Source of the DNA: Arthrobacter sp. Leaf137
GTDB taxonomy: Bacteria; Actinomycetota; Actinomycetes; Actinomycetales; Micrococcaceae
DNA length: 64,000 nt
Assembly (NCBI RefSeq): GCF_001423525.1
Contig: NZ_LMOI01000012.1
Coordinates: forward strand, 438,115 to 502,114
Direction of reading: 5' to 3'
Part shown: positions 1 to 8,919 of the stretch, piece after piece
Position numbering within the stretch: the first letter of the stretch is position 1
Layout of the letters: each line of letters opens with the position of its first letter
Program-made: the position numbers and the translations under genes
The notes under the pieces: model-generated
The model's database searches: none
Seen by the model: only the letters and a program-made list of their open reading frames with translations
What the model was told of the DNA's origin: nothing

Positions 1-1138
1 GTGACTTGGTGACTTCCGCCTCGGCCAGGCCGCGGATCTTGTTGATCTCCGTTTCCGCGTTGCCCTTGGCCGTGTTTGCGGCAGCCAGCGCCTGGGCCTC
101 CACCTCGTTGCCGGCGGCCCGCAGTTTCCGGGTCTCCAGCTCGGCGGCTGCCTCCACCTTGGTGGCTTCGGAGATCCGGGTACGGCGGGACAGGTCCGCT
201 GCAGCTTCGGTTTCCACCTTGTACTTGGCGGCGTCGGCGGGCTTGCGGACCTCGATGTCGAGTTCCTTCTCACGGAGTTCCGCCTGGCGTGCCACCACCT
301 GCTGGTTCTTCAGGATGATCGCTTCCTGCTGGTCAGCCTGGGCCAGCGGGCCGGCAGCATCGGCCTCAGCCTGGCGGGCATCGGTTTCCTGCTTGAGTTC
401 AGCGCGGCGGAGCGCCAGCTTCTGCTCCGCCTCAGCCGTCTTCTGGTCCGCAAGGGCTTTCGCCTCGGCGGCCTCACGCTGCGAATTGGCCTCGGCGATG
501 CTCGCGTTACGGGCCACCAGCGCAGCTTCGGGGCGCCCCAGGTTCTTCAGGTAACCGCCGGTATCGTCCACGGACTTGATCTGGAACGTGTCGATCACCA
601 GGCCCTGGTTGGTCATGGAGTGCTCGGCCTCCTCCTTGACCGAGGCCGCGAACTGCGCGCGGTCCTTGATGATCGCGTCAACGCTCAGCGTGCCAACGAT
701 CGAGCGCAGTGAGCCTGACAGCGTCTCCTGCGTGTAGTGGTCAATGGCGTCCTGCTGGTCCAGGAACCGCTGGGCGGCCTTGCGGACGGAGACCTTGTCG
801 CCCCCGACCTTGACCTGGGCAACACCTGTCAGCTTGAGCTGGATGCCGTTGTTGGAAATCGCCTCGATGGTCACCTCAACCTGGCGTGAGGACAGCGAGA
901 TGTGGCTGACGCGCTCGGTGATGGGATTAACGAACGCCCTGTTGTTGATGATGACCCGCGACTGGTCATCGGAGGTTTCATTCGTCGTGTTCGGATCGCT
1001 CTTGCCGGTAATCAGCATCGCCTCGTTGGGCTTCGCGAACCGGATGCTCTTGGTGTAGAAAATGAATCCCGCGATGAGCAGCAGCACCACTGCTGCTCCG
1101 GCGATCAAAACGATCACCATGGTTCCCCCAATAATCAT
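1..1138 (-). CDS. Flotillin-family membrane scaffold protein, C-terminus off the window
   Basis: Flotillin/SPFH-family protein, expected to organise membrane microdomains on the cytoplasmic face. The reading frame starts at an ATG (1138) behind an AGGGGAG ribosome site and stays open to the window edge, giving 379 codons with no stop. An N-terminal hydrophobic segment (about residues 6-28) is followed by an SPFH/band-7 region (about 35-200). After that comes a long Ala/Glu/Lys/Gln-rich stretch with repeated EAEAK-like heptads, predicted coiled coil as in FloT/FloA. It is divergent from the oxidoreductase at 1400. The family is clear from domain order. The partner (often NfeD) would lie outside the window and cannot be checked. 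Confidence 0.88.
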   Translation of the reverse strand, partial: MIIGGTMVIVLIAGAAVVLLLIAGFIFYTKSIRFAKPNEAMLITGKSDPNTTNETSDDQSRVIINNRAFVNPITERVSHISLSSRQVEVTIEAISNNGIQLKLTGVAQVKVGGDKVSVRKAAQRFLDQQDAIDHYTQETLSGSLRSIVGTLSVDAIIKDRAQFAASVKEEAEHSMTNQGLVIDTFQIKSVDDTGGYLKNLGRPEAALVARNASIAEANSQREAAEAKALADQKTAEAEQKLALRRAELKQETDARQAEADAAGPLAQADQQEAIILKNQQVVARQAELREKELDIEVRKPADAAKYKVETEAAADLSRRTRISEATKVEAAAELETRKLRAAGNEVEAQALAAANTAKGNAETEINKIRGLAEAEVTKS

Positions 1139-1399
1139 TTCTCCCCTTATTTACATGTTGAATTTCTCCAGTCACTTTACGTGCCAAAGCCTGCGGCGGG
1201 AATCCTGCCGGTGTGGCGGCAGGTTGAGCCTGCGCGTCACGGTTGGCGGCCAGGACGTACGACGCCGGCTGGCTGGGTGCGCAACGGAGTGGGCCAGGGA
1301 GGGGAAGCCTGCGGATGAACAAGGGACCAGCATGGGTCCCCGTTCGGTAGGTTGGTGCCGTACGGCAGGGCCAGTTTTCGTCGAGGCATGGGAGAACAA

Positions 1400-2431
1400 A
1401 TGAAAGCGATCGTGTACGAAGAGACCGGTGCGTCGTCGGTACTGCAACTGCAGGACAAAGCAAAGAGCGATCCGGGTCCCGGCGAGGTCCGCGTCCGGCT
1501 GGCTGTTTCCGGGGTAAATCCCACGGACTGGAAGTCCCGCGCCGGCAGCGGGCAGGGCAGCACGAAGCTGAAGGCGCCAAAGGTTCCGAACCAGGACGGC
1601 GCGGGCATTGTCGATGCCATCGGGCCCGGGGTGACGGGCTTCAGCCCCGGCGACCGCGTCTGGCTCTGGGACGTGGCCTGGGGCGGCGACGAAGGTACTG
1701 CCCAGGAGTATGCCGTTGTTCCGTCGGTAAAGGTGGTTGCCCTTCCCGATGATGAATCCTTTGACACCGGGGCCTCCCTGGGCATCCCGGCCCTGACCGC
1801 ACACAGGGCCCTGACCTCGAGTGAACACGGACCTGACCGGCTCTCCCCCGGATCGTTGACCGGGCAGACCGTTCTCGTCACCGGCGGCGCAGGAGCCGTA
1901 AGCCACGCCGCAATCCAGCTGGCCCGCTGGGCCGGAGCCAACGTCATCACCACCGTCAGCGACGACCGGAAAGCCCGCCTCGCCCGCCTCGCAGGGGCGC
2001 ACCAGGTCCTCAACTACCGCACCGAAGACGTTGTTGCCGCTGTCAACGCCGCAGTCCCGGACGGCGTGGACACCATCGTGGACGTCAACGCACCCGCAAA
2101 CCTGGAGTCCGGCGTCCAGATCCTCAAGCCCGGCGGAACCATCGCGATTTATGCGGCGAACCCCGGGGAATCGGTGACCGTTCCCGTCCGGGAAAGCATG
2201 GGCAAGAACATCCGGTACCAGTTCATTCTGACCTATACCGTCACTGACGGGCAGAAGGAACACGCGGTGGAGTCGGTGGCCGAGGCCCTCGCGGCTGGTG
2301 CGCTTCGCGTCGGCGAGGACCACGGGCTGCCGCTGACCCGTTTCCCGCTTGCGGAAACCGCATCGGCGCACGACGCCGTCGAACACGGGACCGTCGGGAA
2401 GGTGCTCATCGACGTCGCCCCACTCCCCTAG
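1400..2431 (+). CDS. Zinc-independent MDR-family oxidoreductase (NADPH:quinone reductase-like)
   Basis: Medium-chain dehydrogenase/reductase of 343 aa. It has the N-terminal GroES-like fold (about 1-120, with GEVRVRLAVSGVNPTDWKSR) and a Rossmann fold (about 155-280, VLVTGGAGAVSHAAIQLA). No cysteine is present in the whole protein, so the structural and catalytic zinc sites of alcohol dehydrogenases are absent. This places it with quinone oxidoreductase/zeta-crystallin types that reduce quinones or enones with NADPH. I chose ATG 1400 because GGGAGA lies 6 nt upstream and MKAIVYEETG is the usual family start; an in-frame start at 1352 has no such support. It is a single gene, and the substrate is unknown. 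Confidence 0.85.
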   Translation: MKAIVYEETGASSVLQLQDKAKSDPGPGEVRVRLAVSGVNPTDWKSRAGSGQGSTKLKAPKVPNQDGAGIVDAIGPGVTGFSPGDRVWLWDVAWGGDEGTAQEYAVVPSVKVVALPDDESFDTGASLGIPALTAHRALTSSEHGPDRLSPGSLTGQTVLVTGGAGAVSHAAIQLARWAGANVITTVSDDRKARLARLAGAHQVLNYRTEDVVAAVNAAVPDGVDTIVDVNAPANLESGVQILKPGGTIAIYAANPGESVTVPVRESMGKNIRYQFILTYTVTDGQKEHAVESVAEALAAGALRVGEDHGLPLTRFPLAETASAHDAVEHGTVGKVLIDVAPLP

Positions 2432-2449
2432 GGCAGGGGTCCGCGAACA

Positions 2450-2487
2450 CCCGGCGTGCCAAATCTCACATTCACGGCCACGCCGGG
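2450..2487 (+). terminator. GC-rich hairpin after the MDR oxidoreductase
   Basis: CCCGGCGTG (2450-2458) pairs with CACGCCGGG (2479-2487) across a 20-nt loop. No T-run follows, so termination is uncertain. Confidence 0.35.
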
Positions 2488-2518
2488 CCTCCGGGCACCG
2501 CCCTACAGGGGCCGCGGC

Positions 2519-2524
2519 TAACGT
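2519..2524 (+). promoter_or_regulatory. -10 hexamer for a leaderless PBP transcript
   Basis: TAACGT ends 6 nt before the GTG at 2531, which puts the expected transcription start on the start codon. No Shine-Dalgarno sequence is present. Confidence 0.5.
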
Positions 2525-2530
2525 GGACGG

Positions 2531-4300
2531 GTGCGAATCCATGACGTGTCCAGCCCGCGATCCACCGCCCGCGTCCGCGTGGGATTCTGCTTCATGGTGG
2601 CGCTGCTGCTGGTGGTTGCCGGCCGGGTGTTCGTGGTCCAGGGCTTTGATCCCGAGAGTTACGCGTCCAAGGCCGCAGACCGGCGGACCCAGGTATCCGC
2701 GCTCGCCTCCGAGCGTGGCGCCATCCTGGATATGAACGGCACTGTCCTGGCCCAGAGCACCGTCCGCTACGACATCGTGGGTACACCGAAGGTTAACACC
2801 ACGACGGAGACTTTCCGCCAGGTAGACGATTCCGGCACCGTCCGGACGGTCAGCCGCGACCAGGGCCTCCAGGAGCTCGCCAACCTCCTGGAGATGCCTG
2901 AGCCCGAAGTCCGTGAGCTTATGACCGGCGATGCGCTGTTCACCTTTCTGGCCAAAGCCGTGGACCCCGGCCTCGAGCGGGCAGTCATGGACCTGGGCAT
3001 TCCGGGGGTGGAGTCGAGGCCGGTCAAAAAGCGGGCGTACCCGCAAGGGGCAGTGGCCGGCAGCATTGTTGGATTCACCAATGACCAGGGCGGCGCCGCG
3101 GGCCTCGAACTGACCCTGGACGAACAACTGACCGGCCGTGACGGGGAACGGACCTACCAGACCGGCGCGGACGGAATCATCATCCCCACCGCTCCGCTGG
3201 AGGTGGTCCCGGCCACCAACGGCCAGTCGGTCAAGCTGACCATCGACACGGATCTGCAGTACGCGGCGCAGGAAGCGCTGGAAGCCCAGGCCGGGAAGCT
3301 CAGCGCCGACTGGGCGAACCTGATCGTCGTCGAAGCCAAGACCGGCAAGATCCGGGCCATGGCGGAAACCAATTCCGTGGACCCGAACGACCCCGGCGCC
3401 ACCGCCCCGGAGGACCGCGGGGCGCGGTCCGTGCAGGCTGCCATCGAGCCCGGGTCAACGGAAAAAGCCATCACCGCAGCGGCCGCCATCGAGGAAGGGC
3501 TCGTCAGTCCCGGCTCCCGCCTTGTCATTCCGTCCGGTTACACGGTGAACGGGCAGTTCTTTAAGGACTCTTTCGAGCACGGCACCGAACAGCGGACTTT
3601 CGCCGGCGTCATCGGTTCCTCCATGAACACAGGCACCGTCATGGTTGGCCAGGACCTGAGCCGCGAACAGCGGTATGACTACCTTCGAAAGTTCGGCGTC
3701 GGCTCCAGCACCGGAATTCCCCTCCCCGGCGAATCCGCGGGTCTCCTGGCCCAGCCGGACCAGTGGGACGGCCGGCAGGAATTCGCCGTTCTCTTCGGCC
3801 AGGGCGTATCGCAGACTCCGCTGCAGACCACCATGGCGTTCCAGGCAATCGCCAACGACGGCGTCCTGCTCAAACCGCAGCTGATCGAGTCCTACCTCGA
3901 CCCGGACGGCACCGAACACCCGGTAGAAGCGGAACCCGGCAGCAGGGCGGTCAGCGAATCCACGGCTAGGCAAACACGCGACATCCTCGAGAGTGTCGTC
4001 ACCGCCGGCGGCGCCAAAGACATCAAGGTTCCCGGGTACCGGGTTGGCGGCAAGACCGGCACCGCCGAAGCGGTGGCCGATTCAGGCAAGGGCCTGGACG
4101 GCTACACTGCTTCGTTCGTGGGCATGGCACCGATGGATGACCCGCAGTACGTGGTCATGGTCAACGTCCAGCGGCCGGCCGGGAACATCTACGGAATTTC
4201 CACCGCGCCGGTCTTCAACAACATCATGACCAGGGTCCTCAGCACGTTCGACGTCGCCCCGTCCCGGACACCGTCAGTCAGCCTGCCGCAGAAGTTCTGA
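2531..4300 (+). CDS. Class B penicillin-binding protein (D,D-transpeptidase)
   Basis: Peptidoglycan transpeptidase of 589 aa, expected to be anchored by one N-terminal membrane helix (about residues 17-37) and to cross-link stem peptides outside the membrane. A PBP-dimer domain (about 50-210) precedes the transpeptidase domain. The three catalytic motifs are intact: STEK (nucleophile Ser309, Lys312), SMN (364-366) and KTG (508-510). It has no PASTA repeats. None of the usual dcw neighbours (mraY, murF, mraW) is present, so this is a stand-alone class B PBP, perhaps a paralogue of FtsI/PbpB. The GTG start is supported by the -10 hexamer 6 nt upstream. Its role in septation or elongation cannot be told from sequence. 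Confidence 0.9.
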   Translation: MRIHDVSSPRSTARVRVGFCFMVALLLVVAGRVFVVQGFDPESYASKAADRRTQVSALASERGAILDMNGTVLAQSTVRYDIVGTPKVNTTTETFRQVDDSGTVRTVSRDQGLQELANLLEMPEPEVRELMTGDALFTFLAKAVDPGLERAVMDLGIPGVESRPVKKRAYPQGAVAGSIVGFTNDQGGAAGLELTLDEQLTGRDGERTYQTGADGIIIPTAPLEVVPATNGQSVKLTIDTDLQYAAQEALEAQAGKLSADWANLIVVEAKTGKIRAMAETNSVDPNDPGATAPEDRGARSVQAAIEPGSTEKAITAAAAIEEGLVSPGSRLVIPSGYTVNGQFFKDSFEHGTEQRTFAGVIGSSMNTGTVMVGQDLSREQRYDYLRKFGVGSSTGIPLPGESAGLLAQPDQWDGRQEFAVLFGQGVSQTPLQTTMAFQAIANDGVLLKPQLIESYLDPDGTEHPVEAEPGSRAVSESTARQTRDILESVVTAGGAKDIKVPGYRVGGKTGTAEAVADSGKGLDGYTASFVGMAPMDDPQYVVMVNVQRPAGNIYGISTAPVFNNIMTRVLSTFDVAPSRTPSVSLPQKF

Positions 4301-4335
4301 GGCACGCGCCGCCGGGTTGGGCGCGCCGGTCTGGT

Positions 4336-4341
4336 TAGGCT
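4336..4341 (+). promoter_or_regulatory. -10 hexamer for a leaderless phosphatase transcript
   Basis: TAGGCT is followed by 6 nt (GGGTGG) and then the ATG at 4348. Confidence 0.55.
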
Positions 4342-4347
4342 GGGTGG

Positions 4348-5040
4348 ATGGCAACAGTAATCCTCGTGCGGCACGGCCGCACCACAGCCAATGCGTCCGG
4401 AATCCTGGCTGGCCGGGCTGCCGGCGTGGGCCTTGACCAGACCGGACTTGAGCAGGCGGCTTTTGCCGGAGACCGCCTTGCCGTGCTGCCTCTGGCAGGC
4501 GTGGTGTCCAGTCCCCTGGAGCGTTGCCGGGAAACCGCCCGGCTCATCCTCGACCGGCAGACAGGAAGTCCTGCCGCCCCCGTGGAAGCCGACCTCACGG
4601 AATGTGATTACGGGCAGTGGCAGGGCCGCAAGCTCAGTGACCTCGCCACCGAGGACCTGTGGGGTGCGGTGCAGTCGCAGCCGTCCACCGTCGTTTTCCC
4701 GGGCGGTGAATCAATGGCCGGGATGCAGGCGCGGTCAGTGGCGGCAATCCGGCGCCATGACGCGGCGTTCGAAGCCGGTCACGGTCCGGGAGCCGTATGG
4801 GTGGCAGTGAGCCACGGCGACGTCATCAAATCAATCCTGGCCGACGCGCTCGGGATGCATTTGGACCTTTTCCAACGCATCAACGTGGGTCCGGCCTCCA
4901 TCTCGATAGTGCATTACGGTCCCGCCCGGCCAAGCGTCTACGCCACCAACACAGATGCAGGGGATCTTGCGTGGCTCGCACACGGCATCTCATCCGGTGA
5001 TGCGCCGGTGGGCGGCGGCGCGGGACAGCCTGCCACCTAG
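4348..5040 (+). CDS. Histidine phosphatase, MSMEG_4193 family
   Basis: Phosphoglycerate-mutase-like histidine phosphatase of 230 aa. The RHG motif at residues 8-10 (VRHGRTTAN) carries the histidine that is phosphorylated. The acid ECDYGQWQG near 90 and the second histidine in AVSHGD near 155 complete the active site. It opens the conserved actinobacterial trio phosphatase-DUF3090-SCO1664-like, matching the TIGRFAM family often named MSMEG_4193. The substrate is not known and true mutase activity should not be assumed. A -10 hexamer 6 nt before ATG suggests its own leaderless transcript. DUF3090 starts 23 nt after the stop. Confidence 0.9.
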   Translation: MATVILVRHGRTTANASGILAGRAAGVGLDQTGLEQAAFAGDRLAVLPLAGVVSSPLERCRETARLILDRQTGSPAAPVEADLTECDYGQWQGRKLSDLATEDLWGAVQSQPSTVVFPGGESMAGMQARSVAAIRRHDAAFEAGHGPGAVWVAVSHGDVIKSILADALGMHLDLFQRINVGPASISIVHYGPARPSVYATNTDAGDLAWLAHGISSGDAPVGGGAGQPAT

Positions 5041-5051
5041 GCCCATGTGCC

Positions 5052-5057
5052 TAAAAT
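5052..5057 (+). promoter_or_regulatory. -10 hexamer for a leaderless DUF3090 transcript
   Basis: TAAAAT (close to the TATAAT consensus) is followed by ACAGAT and then ATG 5064, exactly 6 nt away. Confidence 0.6.
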
Positions 5058-5063
5058 ACAGAT

Positions 5064-5621
5064 ATGCCCACACTTGTTCACGAATTTGCCTGGCCTGACC
5101 GGGTCGTCATCGGCACCATCGGCGTTCCGGGGGCGCGCACGTTCTACCTGCAGGTCCGCACGGGTAAACAGATTGTCAGTATCGCGTTGGAGAAGCAGCA
5201 GTCAGCCGAACTGGCTGAAAAGATCGATGACATCCTCGATCAGCTCGGCACCATCGAGGGAAATCCGTTCAGCGTGCCCGCGGGTACGCCCGTCGAGCTG
5301 GTTGACAATGACCAGCTCGAGACGGTTGAGGAGCAGTTCCGGACAGGAGCCATGAGCCTGGGCTGGGATCCTGCAACGGCGCAGATCGTCATTGAGGCCT
5401 ACCCCATCATCGAGGTCGACGCTGATTCGGTTACCGGCGAAATTCCCGATGTCGATGACGCAGACGTTCCCGAAATGCTGCTGGTACGGATGCCGGTGGG
5501 CACCGCGCGCGCATTCGCCAAGCGCACCCGTGAGATCGTGAGCGCCGGGCGTCCCGCATGCCCGCTCTGCGGTTATCCCGTAGACCCCGAGGGGCACGTC
5601 TGCACCCTGCCCGAGGCCTGA
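5064..5621 (+). CDS. DUF3090 family protein with a C-terminal zinc-ribbon-like motif
   Basis: Protein of 185 aa matching the actinobacterial DUF3090 family (start MPTLVHEFAWPDRVVIGTIG, central FYLQVRTG). The last 20 residues contain CPLCGYPVDPEGHVC, a compact Cys-rich motif that probably binds zinc. No enzyme motif is visible and the family has no established function. The stop codon overlaps the start of the next gene (TGATG at 5619-5623), indicating translational coupling to the SCO1664-like protein, so the two probably act together. It may have its own leaderless promoter in addition to read-through from the phosphatase gene. Confidence 0.9.
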   Translation: MPTLVHEFAWPDRVVIGTIGVPGARTFYLQVRTGKQIVSIALEKQQSAELAEKIDDILDQLGTIEGNPFSVPAGTPVELVDNDQLETVEEQFRTGAMSLGWDPATAQIVIEAYPIIEVDADSVTGEIPDVDDADVPEMLLVRMPVGTARAFAKRTREIVSAGRPACPLCGYPVDPEGHVCTLPEA

Positions 5622-6385
5622 TGCCCGCCGACCTGTCGACCGGCGGCCTGACCCTCACCGGGCGGATCACGACGGCGTCGAATGCCACCTTCATGGGGAG
5701 CATTGGCGACACGACCGTTGTCTACAAGCCGATCGCCGGGGAGAAACCGTTGTGGGATTTCCCCGACGGTTTCCTTGCCCACCGGGAAGTCGCCGCCTAT
5801 CTGGTCTCGGAGGCTCTCGGCTGGAATATCGTGCCCCGGACCTGGCTGCGGGACGGTCCGCTGGGCGAAGGAATGGTGCAGCTGTGGCAGGAGACGGACC
5901 CCGGCCAGAAGGCGGTGGACATCGTCTCCCCTGACGAGGCGCCCGAGACCGGTTGGCGTCACGTTTTGGAAGGCGAGGATGAGACCGGGCGGACGGTCGC
6001 ACTCCTCCACGAGGACTCTGTGGCGCTGAGGCGCATGGCGGTGTTCGACGTCGTGGTGAACAACGCCGACCGCAAGGGCGGCCACATTCTCGCCATGGCG
6101 GACGGGCACCGGCACGGTGTGGACCACGGGCTGACCTTCCACACGGACCACAAGTTGCGCACCGTGCTGTGGGGCTGGCTGGGCGATGACCTGAGCAGCG
6201 AGGAGCTGCAGGGTATTGAGCGGGTCTGCGAGGGCCTGGACGGAGATTTGGGCCGGGATCTCGCGGACCTGCTCAGCGACGAGGAGATCGCATCGCTTTC
6301 TGCACGTTGCGCCCGCTTGCGTGCCGCTGGACGTTTTCCGGCTCCGCATGGGCACATGCCCGCAGTGCCCTGGCCGCTGTTTTAA
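5621..6385 (+). CDS. SCO1664-family protein, distant PI3/4-kinase-like fold
   Basis: Protein of 254 aa of the SCO1664 family, which has remote similarity to phosphatidylinositol 3-/4-kinases. Visible kinase-like elements are an N-terminal Gly-rich and lysine region (GSIGDTTVVYKP), then NNADRKGGHIL near 147 and VDHGLTFH near 170. These resemble the catalytic Asp/Asn and metal-binding Asp-x-Gly segments of that superfamily. The start is ATG 5621 because it overlaps the DUF3090 stop (TGATG). An in-frame upstream extension to 5558 would run inside DUF3090 and is unlikely. In many actinobacteria the mycothiol gene mshC lies next to this trio, but not here. Biochemical function is unknown. Confidence 0.85.
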   Translation: MPADLSTGGLTLTGRITTASNATFMGSIGDTTVVYKPIAGEKPLWDFPDGFLAHREVAAYLVSEALGWNIVPRTWLRDGPLGEGMVQLWQETDPGQKAVDIVSPDEAPETGWRHVLEGEDETGRTVALLHEDSVALRRMAVFDVVVNNADRKGGHILAMADGHRHGVDHGLTFHTDHKLRTVLWGWLGDDLSSEELQGIERVCEGLDGDLGRDLADLLSDEEIASLSARCARLRAAGRFPAPHGHMPAVPWPLF

Positions 6386-6827
6386 CGGCAGATCCCGCGG
6401 GAGTATCCGGTGTCACGGTTAGACTTTGCCGGTATGGACGGATTGGGGGAACCAGGCGATGCGATGCCAGCTTCGTTGAGGTTCACGACGGCGGCATCCG
6501 CGCTGCGGCGCGTGACGCTGTGACCATCAGGCGATGAAGAAGGGAAGAGTGCCGTCTGGTTTGGGCCTGGCTTGTCGGGATCCTCATTGTGCTGGTGTTT
6601 CTTCTGCCGTGGTCTTTGATGTGGGTAGGGCGTTGCGTTGACTACGCTGAAGGGGCCGGGGAAAGCTTCTGCGAAAGTGGACCGGTCATCGGAGCGCCCG
6701 CTGCCACCATTGTCGCCGCAGTCTCGCTGCTCCTCATCGTGTACTGCCTGTATCGAATTCTGCGCATCCTGGTTCAACGCCGAACGTCCCGGCACAAGCC
6801 ACGGTAGCCTACCGAGAAGAGAAAATC
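6386..6827. other. Stretch with a possible promoter, a 29-codon ORF and a damaged-looking small gene
   Basis: TAGACT at 6420-6425 lies 8 nt before an ATG at 6434 that opens a 29-codon frame ending at 6523. A second ATG at 6534 (MKKGRVPSG) runs in the wrong frame for the small membrane protein that follows. The GAGAAGAG at 6814-6821 is a ribosome site for the NmrA-like gene. I see nothing else here. Confidence 0.4.
6589..6807 (+). CDS. Small two-helix membrane protein, probable 5' frameshift
   Basis: Open frame of 72 codons from GTG 6589. It has a hydrophobic helix near the start (VFLLPWSLMWV), a short loop with two cysteines (GRCVDYAEGAGESFCESG), a second helix (ATIVAAVSLLLIVYCLY) and a basic tail. 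The frame is open from 6538 and its upstream codons (VWAWLVGILIVL) continue the first helix, but no start codon exists there. ATG 6534 lies in the next frame, so a one-base shift between 6534 and 6560 would give a normal 90-residue protein. Either the gene is decaying or there is a sequence error. I do not recognise the family. Confidence 0.45.
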   Translation: MLVFLLPWSLMWVGRCVDYAEGAGESFCESGPVIGAPAATIVAAVSLLLIVYCLYRILRILVQRRTSRHKPR

Positions 6828-7721
6828 ATCACTACAAAAACCGTCCTCGTTGCCGGAGCCACCGGCGACCTCGGCCAGCGCATCGTTCGTGAACTCCTGC
6901 GAGGCGACACCCTGGTCCGGGTCCTGACACGGCCCGGGAGTGGAACAGCCGAAGGATTGTTCGGCGGTGAAGATCGGGTGGCGGTTCACGAGGCCGCCTA
7001 CACAGATCGGGCCGGCCTCGCCACAGCACTGTCCGGCGTCGACACCGTTATATCCGCGGTCAGCGGTGCCCGTCCGGTCATCGTCGACGCCCAGCGGGCC
7101 CTCCTCGCGGCCGCGGTCGAGGCTGGCGTGGCACGGTTCATCCCGTCGGACTATTCTGCGGACTACCGCCGGATCACTCCGGGCAGCAACCGCAATTTCG
7201 AGCTCCGCCGCGAGTTCGCCGCTGAACTTGACGCTGCCCCTATCCGCGTGACGTCCGTGCTGAACGGCGCTTTCGCCGACATGCTCACCGGGCAGGCCCC
7301 CATGATCCTGTTTGAACGTCACCGGGTCCTGTTCTGGTCCTCACCGGACCAGATTCTCGATTTCACGACCAAGGACGACGTCGCAGGATTTGTCGCACTG
7401 ACTGCCCTCGATGAGCACGCGCCCAGGGTCGTTGAGATTGCTGGCGACCGCGTCACGGCCCGTGATATCGCCCGGATCATGACCGATCTCACGGGGACAC
7501 CCTTTTCCCTGCAATGGGCGGGTACCACCGGGACCCTGTCGGTGATGAGCAAGATCGGCCAACGCTTTTCGAAGGACAAGGACAAGGCTTTCCCCGCCTG
7601 GCAGGGAATGCAGTATTTCGTCAGCATGTTCACCGGCGAGGCCGAACTCCGCCATGTGAACAACCACCGCTACGGCCCGCACGGGTGGACCTCAGTCCGG
7701 GATGTCCTGAGGCACATGTGA
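6828..7721 (+). CDS. NmrA-like/atypical SDR NAD(P)-binding protein with an apparent ATC start
   Basis: NAD(P)-binding Rossmann protein of 297 aa if translated from ATC 6828. The nucleotide-binding motif GATGDLG (Gly10, Gly13, Gly16) and the following FIPSDYSADYR segment are typical of NmrA/isoflavone-reductase-like proteins, which act as reductases or redox sensors. No ATG, GTG or TTG exists in frame before TTG 6957, and that start would remove the whole dinucleotide-binding motif. A good ribosome site (GAGAAGAG) ends 6 nt before ATC 6828, and ATC ACT ACA AAA reads like ATG ACT ACA AAA with one changed base. A point mutation, a rare ATC start or a sequencing error are all possible. Confidence 0.75.
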   Translation: MTTKTVLVAGATGDLGQRIVRELLRGDTLVRVLTRPGSGTAEGLFGGEDRVAVHEAAYTDRAGLATALSGVDTVISAVSGARPVIVDAQRALLAAAVEAGVARFIPSDYSADYRRITPGSNRNFELRREFAAELDAAPIRVTSVLNGAFADMLTGQAPMILFERHRVLFWSSPDQILDFTTKDDVAGFVALTALDEHAPRVVEIAGDRVTARDIARIMTDLTGTPFSLQWAGTTGTLSVMSKIGQRFSKDKDKAFPAWQGMQYFVSMFTGEAELRHVNNHRYGPHGWTSVRDVLRHM

Positions 7722-7782
7722 AGGCAACCTGAGCGCTGTTACGCAACGGGCAGGCTTGTCGGAAGAGTTGCCCGGAAGCACA

Positions 7783-7823
7783 ATTGCCTGCCTGGCCGGA
7801 AGGCTTCCGACCAGGCAGGCAAT
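7783..7823. terminator. Bidirectional terminator between the NmrA-like gene and nrdF
   Basis: Near-perfect long stem (ATTGCCTGCCTGG pairing with CCAGGCAGGCAAT, with more pairing inside) in the gap between converging genes. It is poor in T on both sides. Confidence 0.7.
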
Positions 7824-7846
7824 CTCCGTGTGGGAGGGGAGGGGAT

Positions 7847-8851
<1,005 letters not shown>

Positions 8852-8863
8852 CTAAGTTAAAGC

Positions 8864-8895
8864 GTACGACGGCGGGCGGGCGCCCGCCGTCGTAC
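8864..8895 (-). terminator. Strong intercistronic hairpin between nrdE and nrdF
   Basis: A 15-bp stem, GTACGACGGCGGGCG (8864-8878) with its complement (8881-8895), has only a 2-nt loop. On the coding strand it is followed by GCTTTAACTT. It may be a partial terminator or an RNA-stability element. Confidence 0.6.
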
Positions 8896-8919
8896 ATCAG
8901 GAGTTAGTTGAAGCTTCAA

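Noticed and set aside
1172..3127. 651-codon minus-strand frame across the MDR and PBP genes
   Set aside because: It spans two well-supported plus-strand genes and their intergenic region, so it arises from high GC at third positions.
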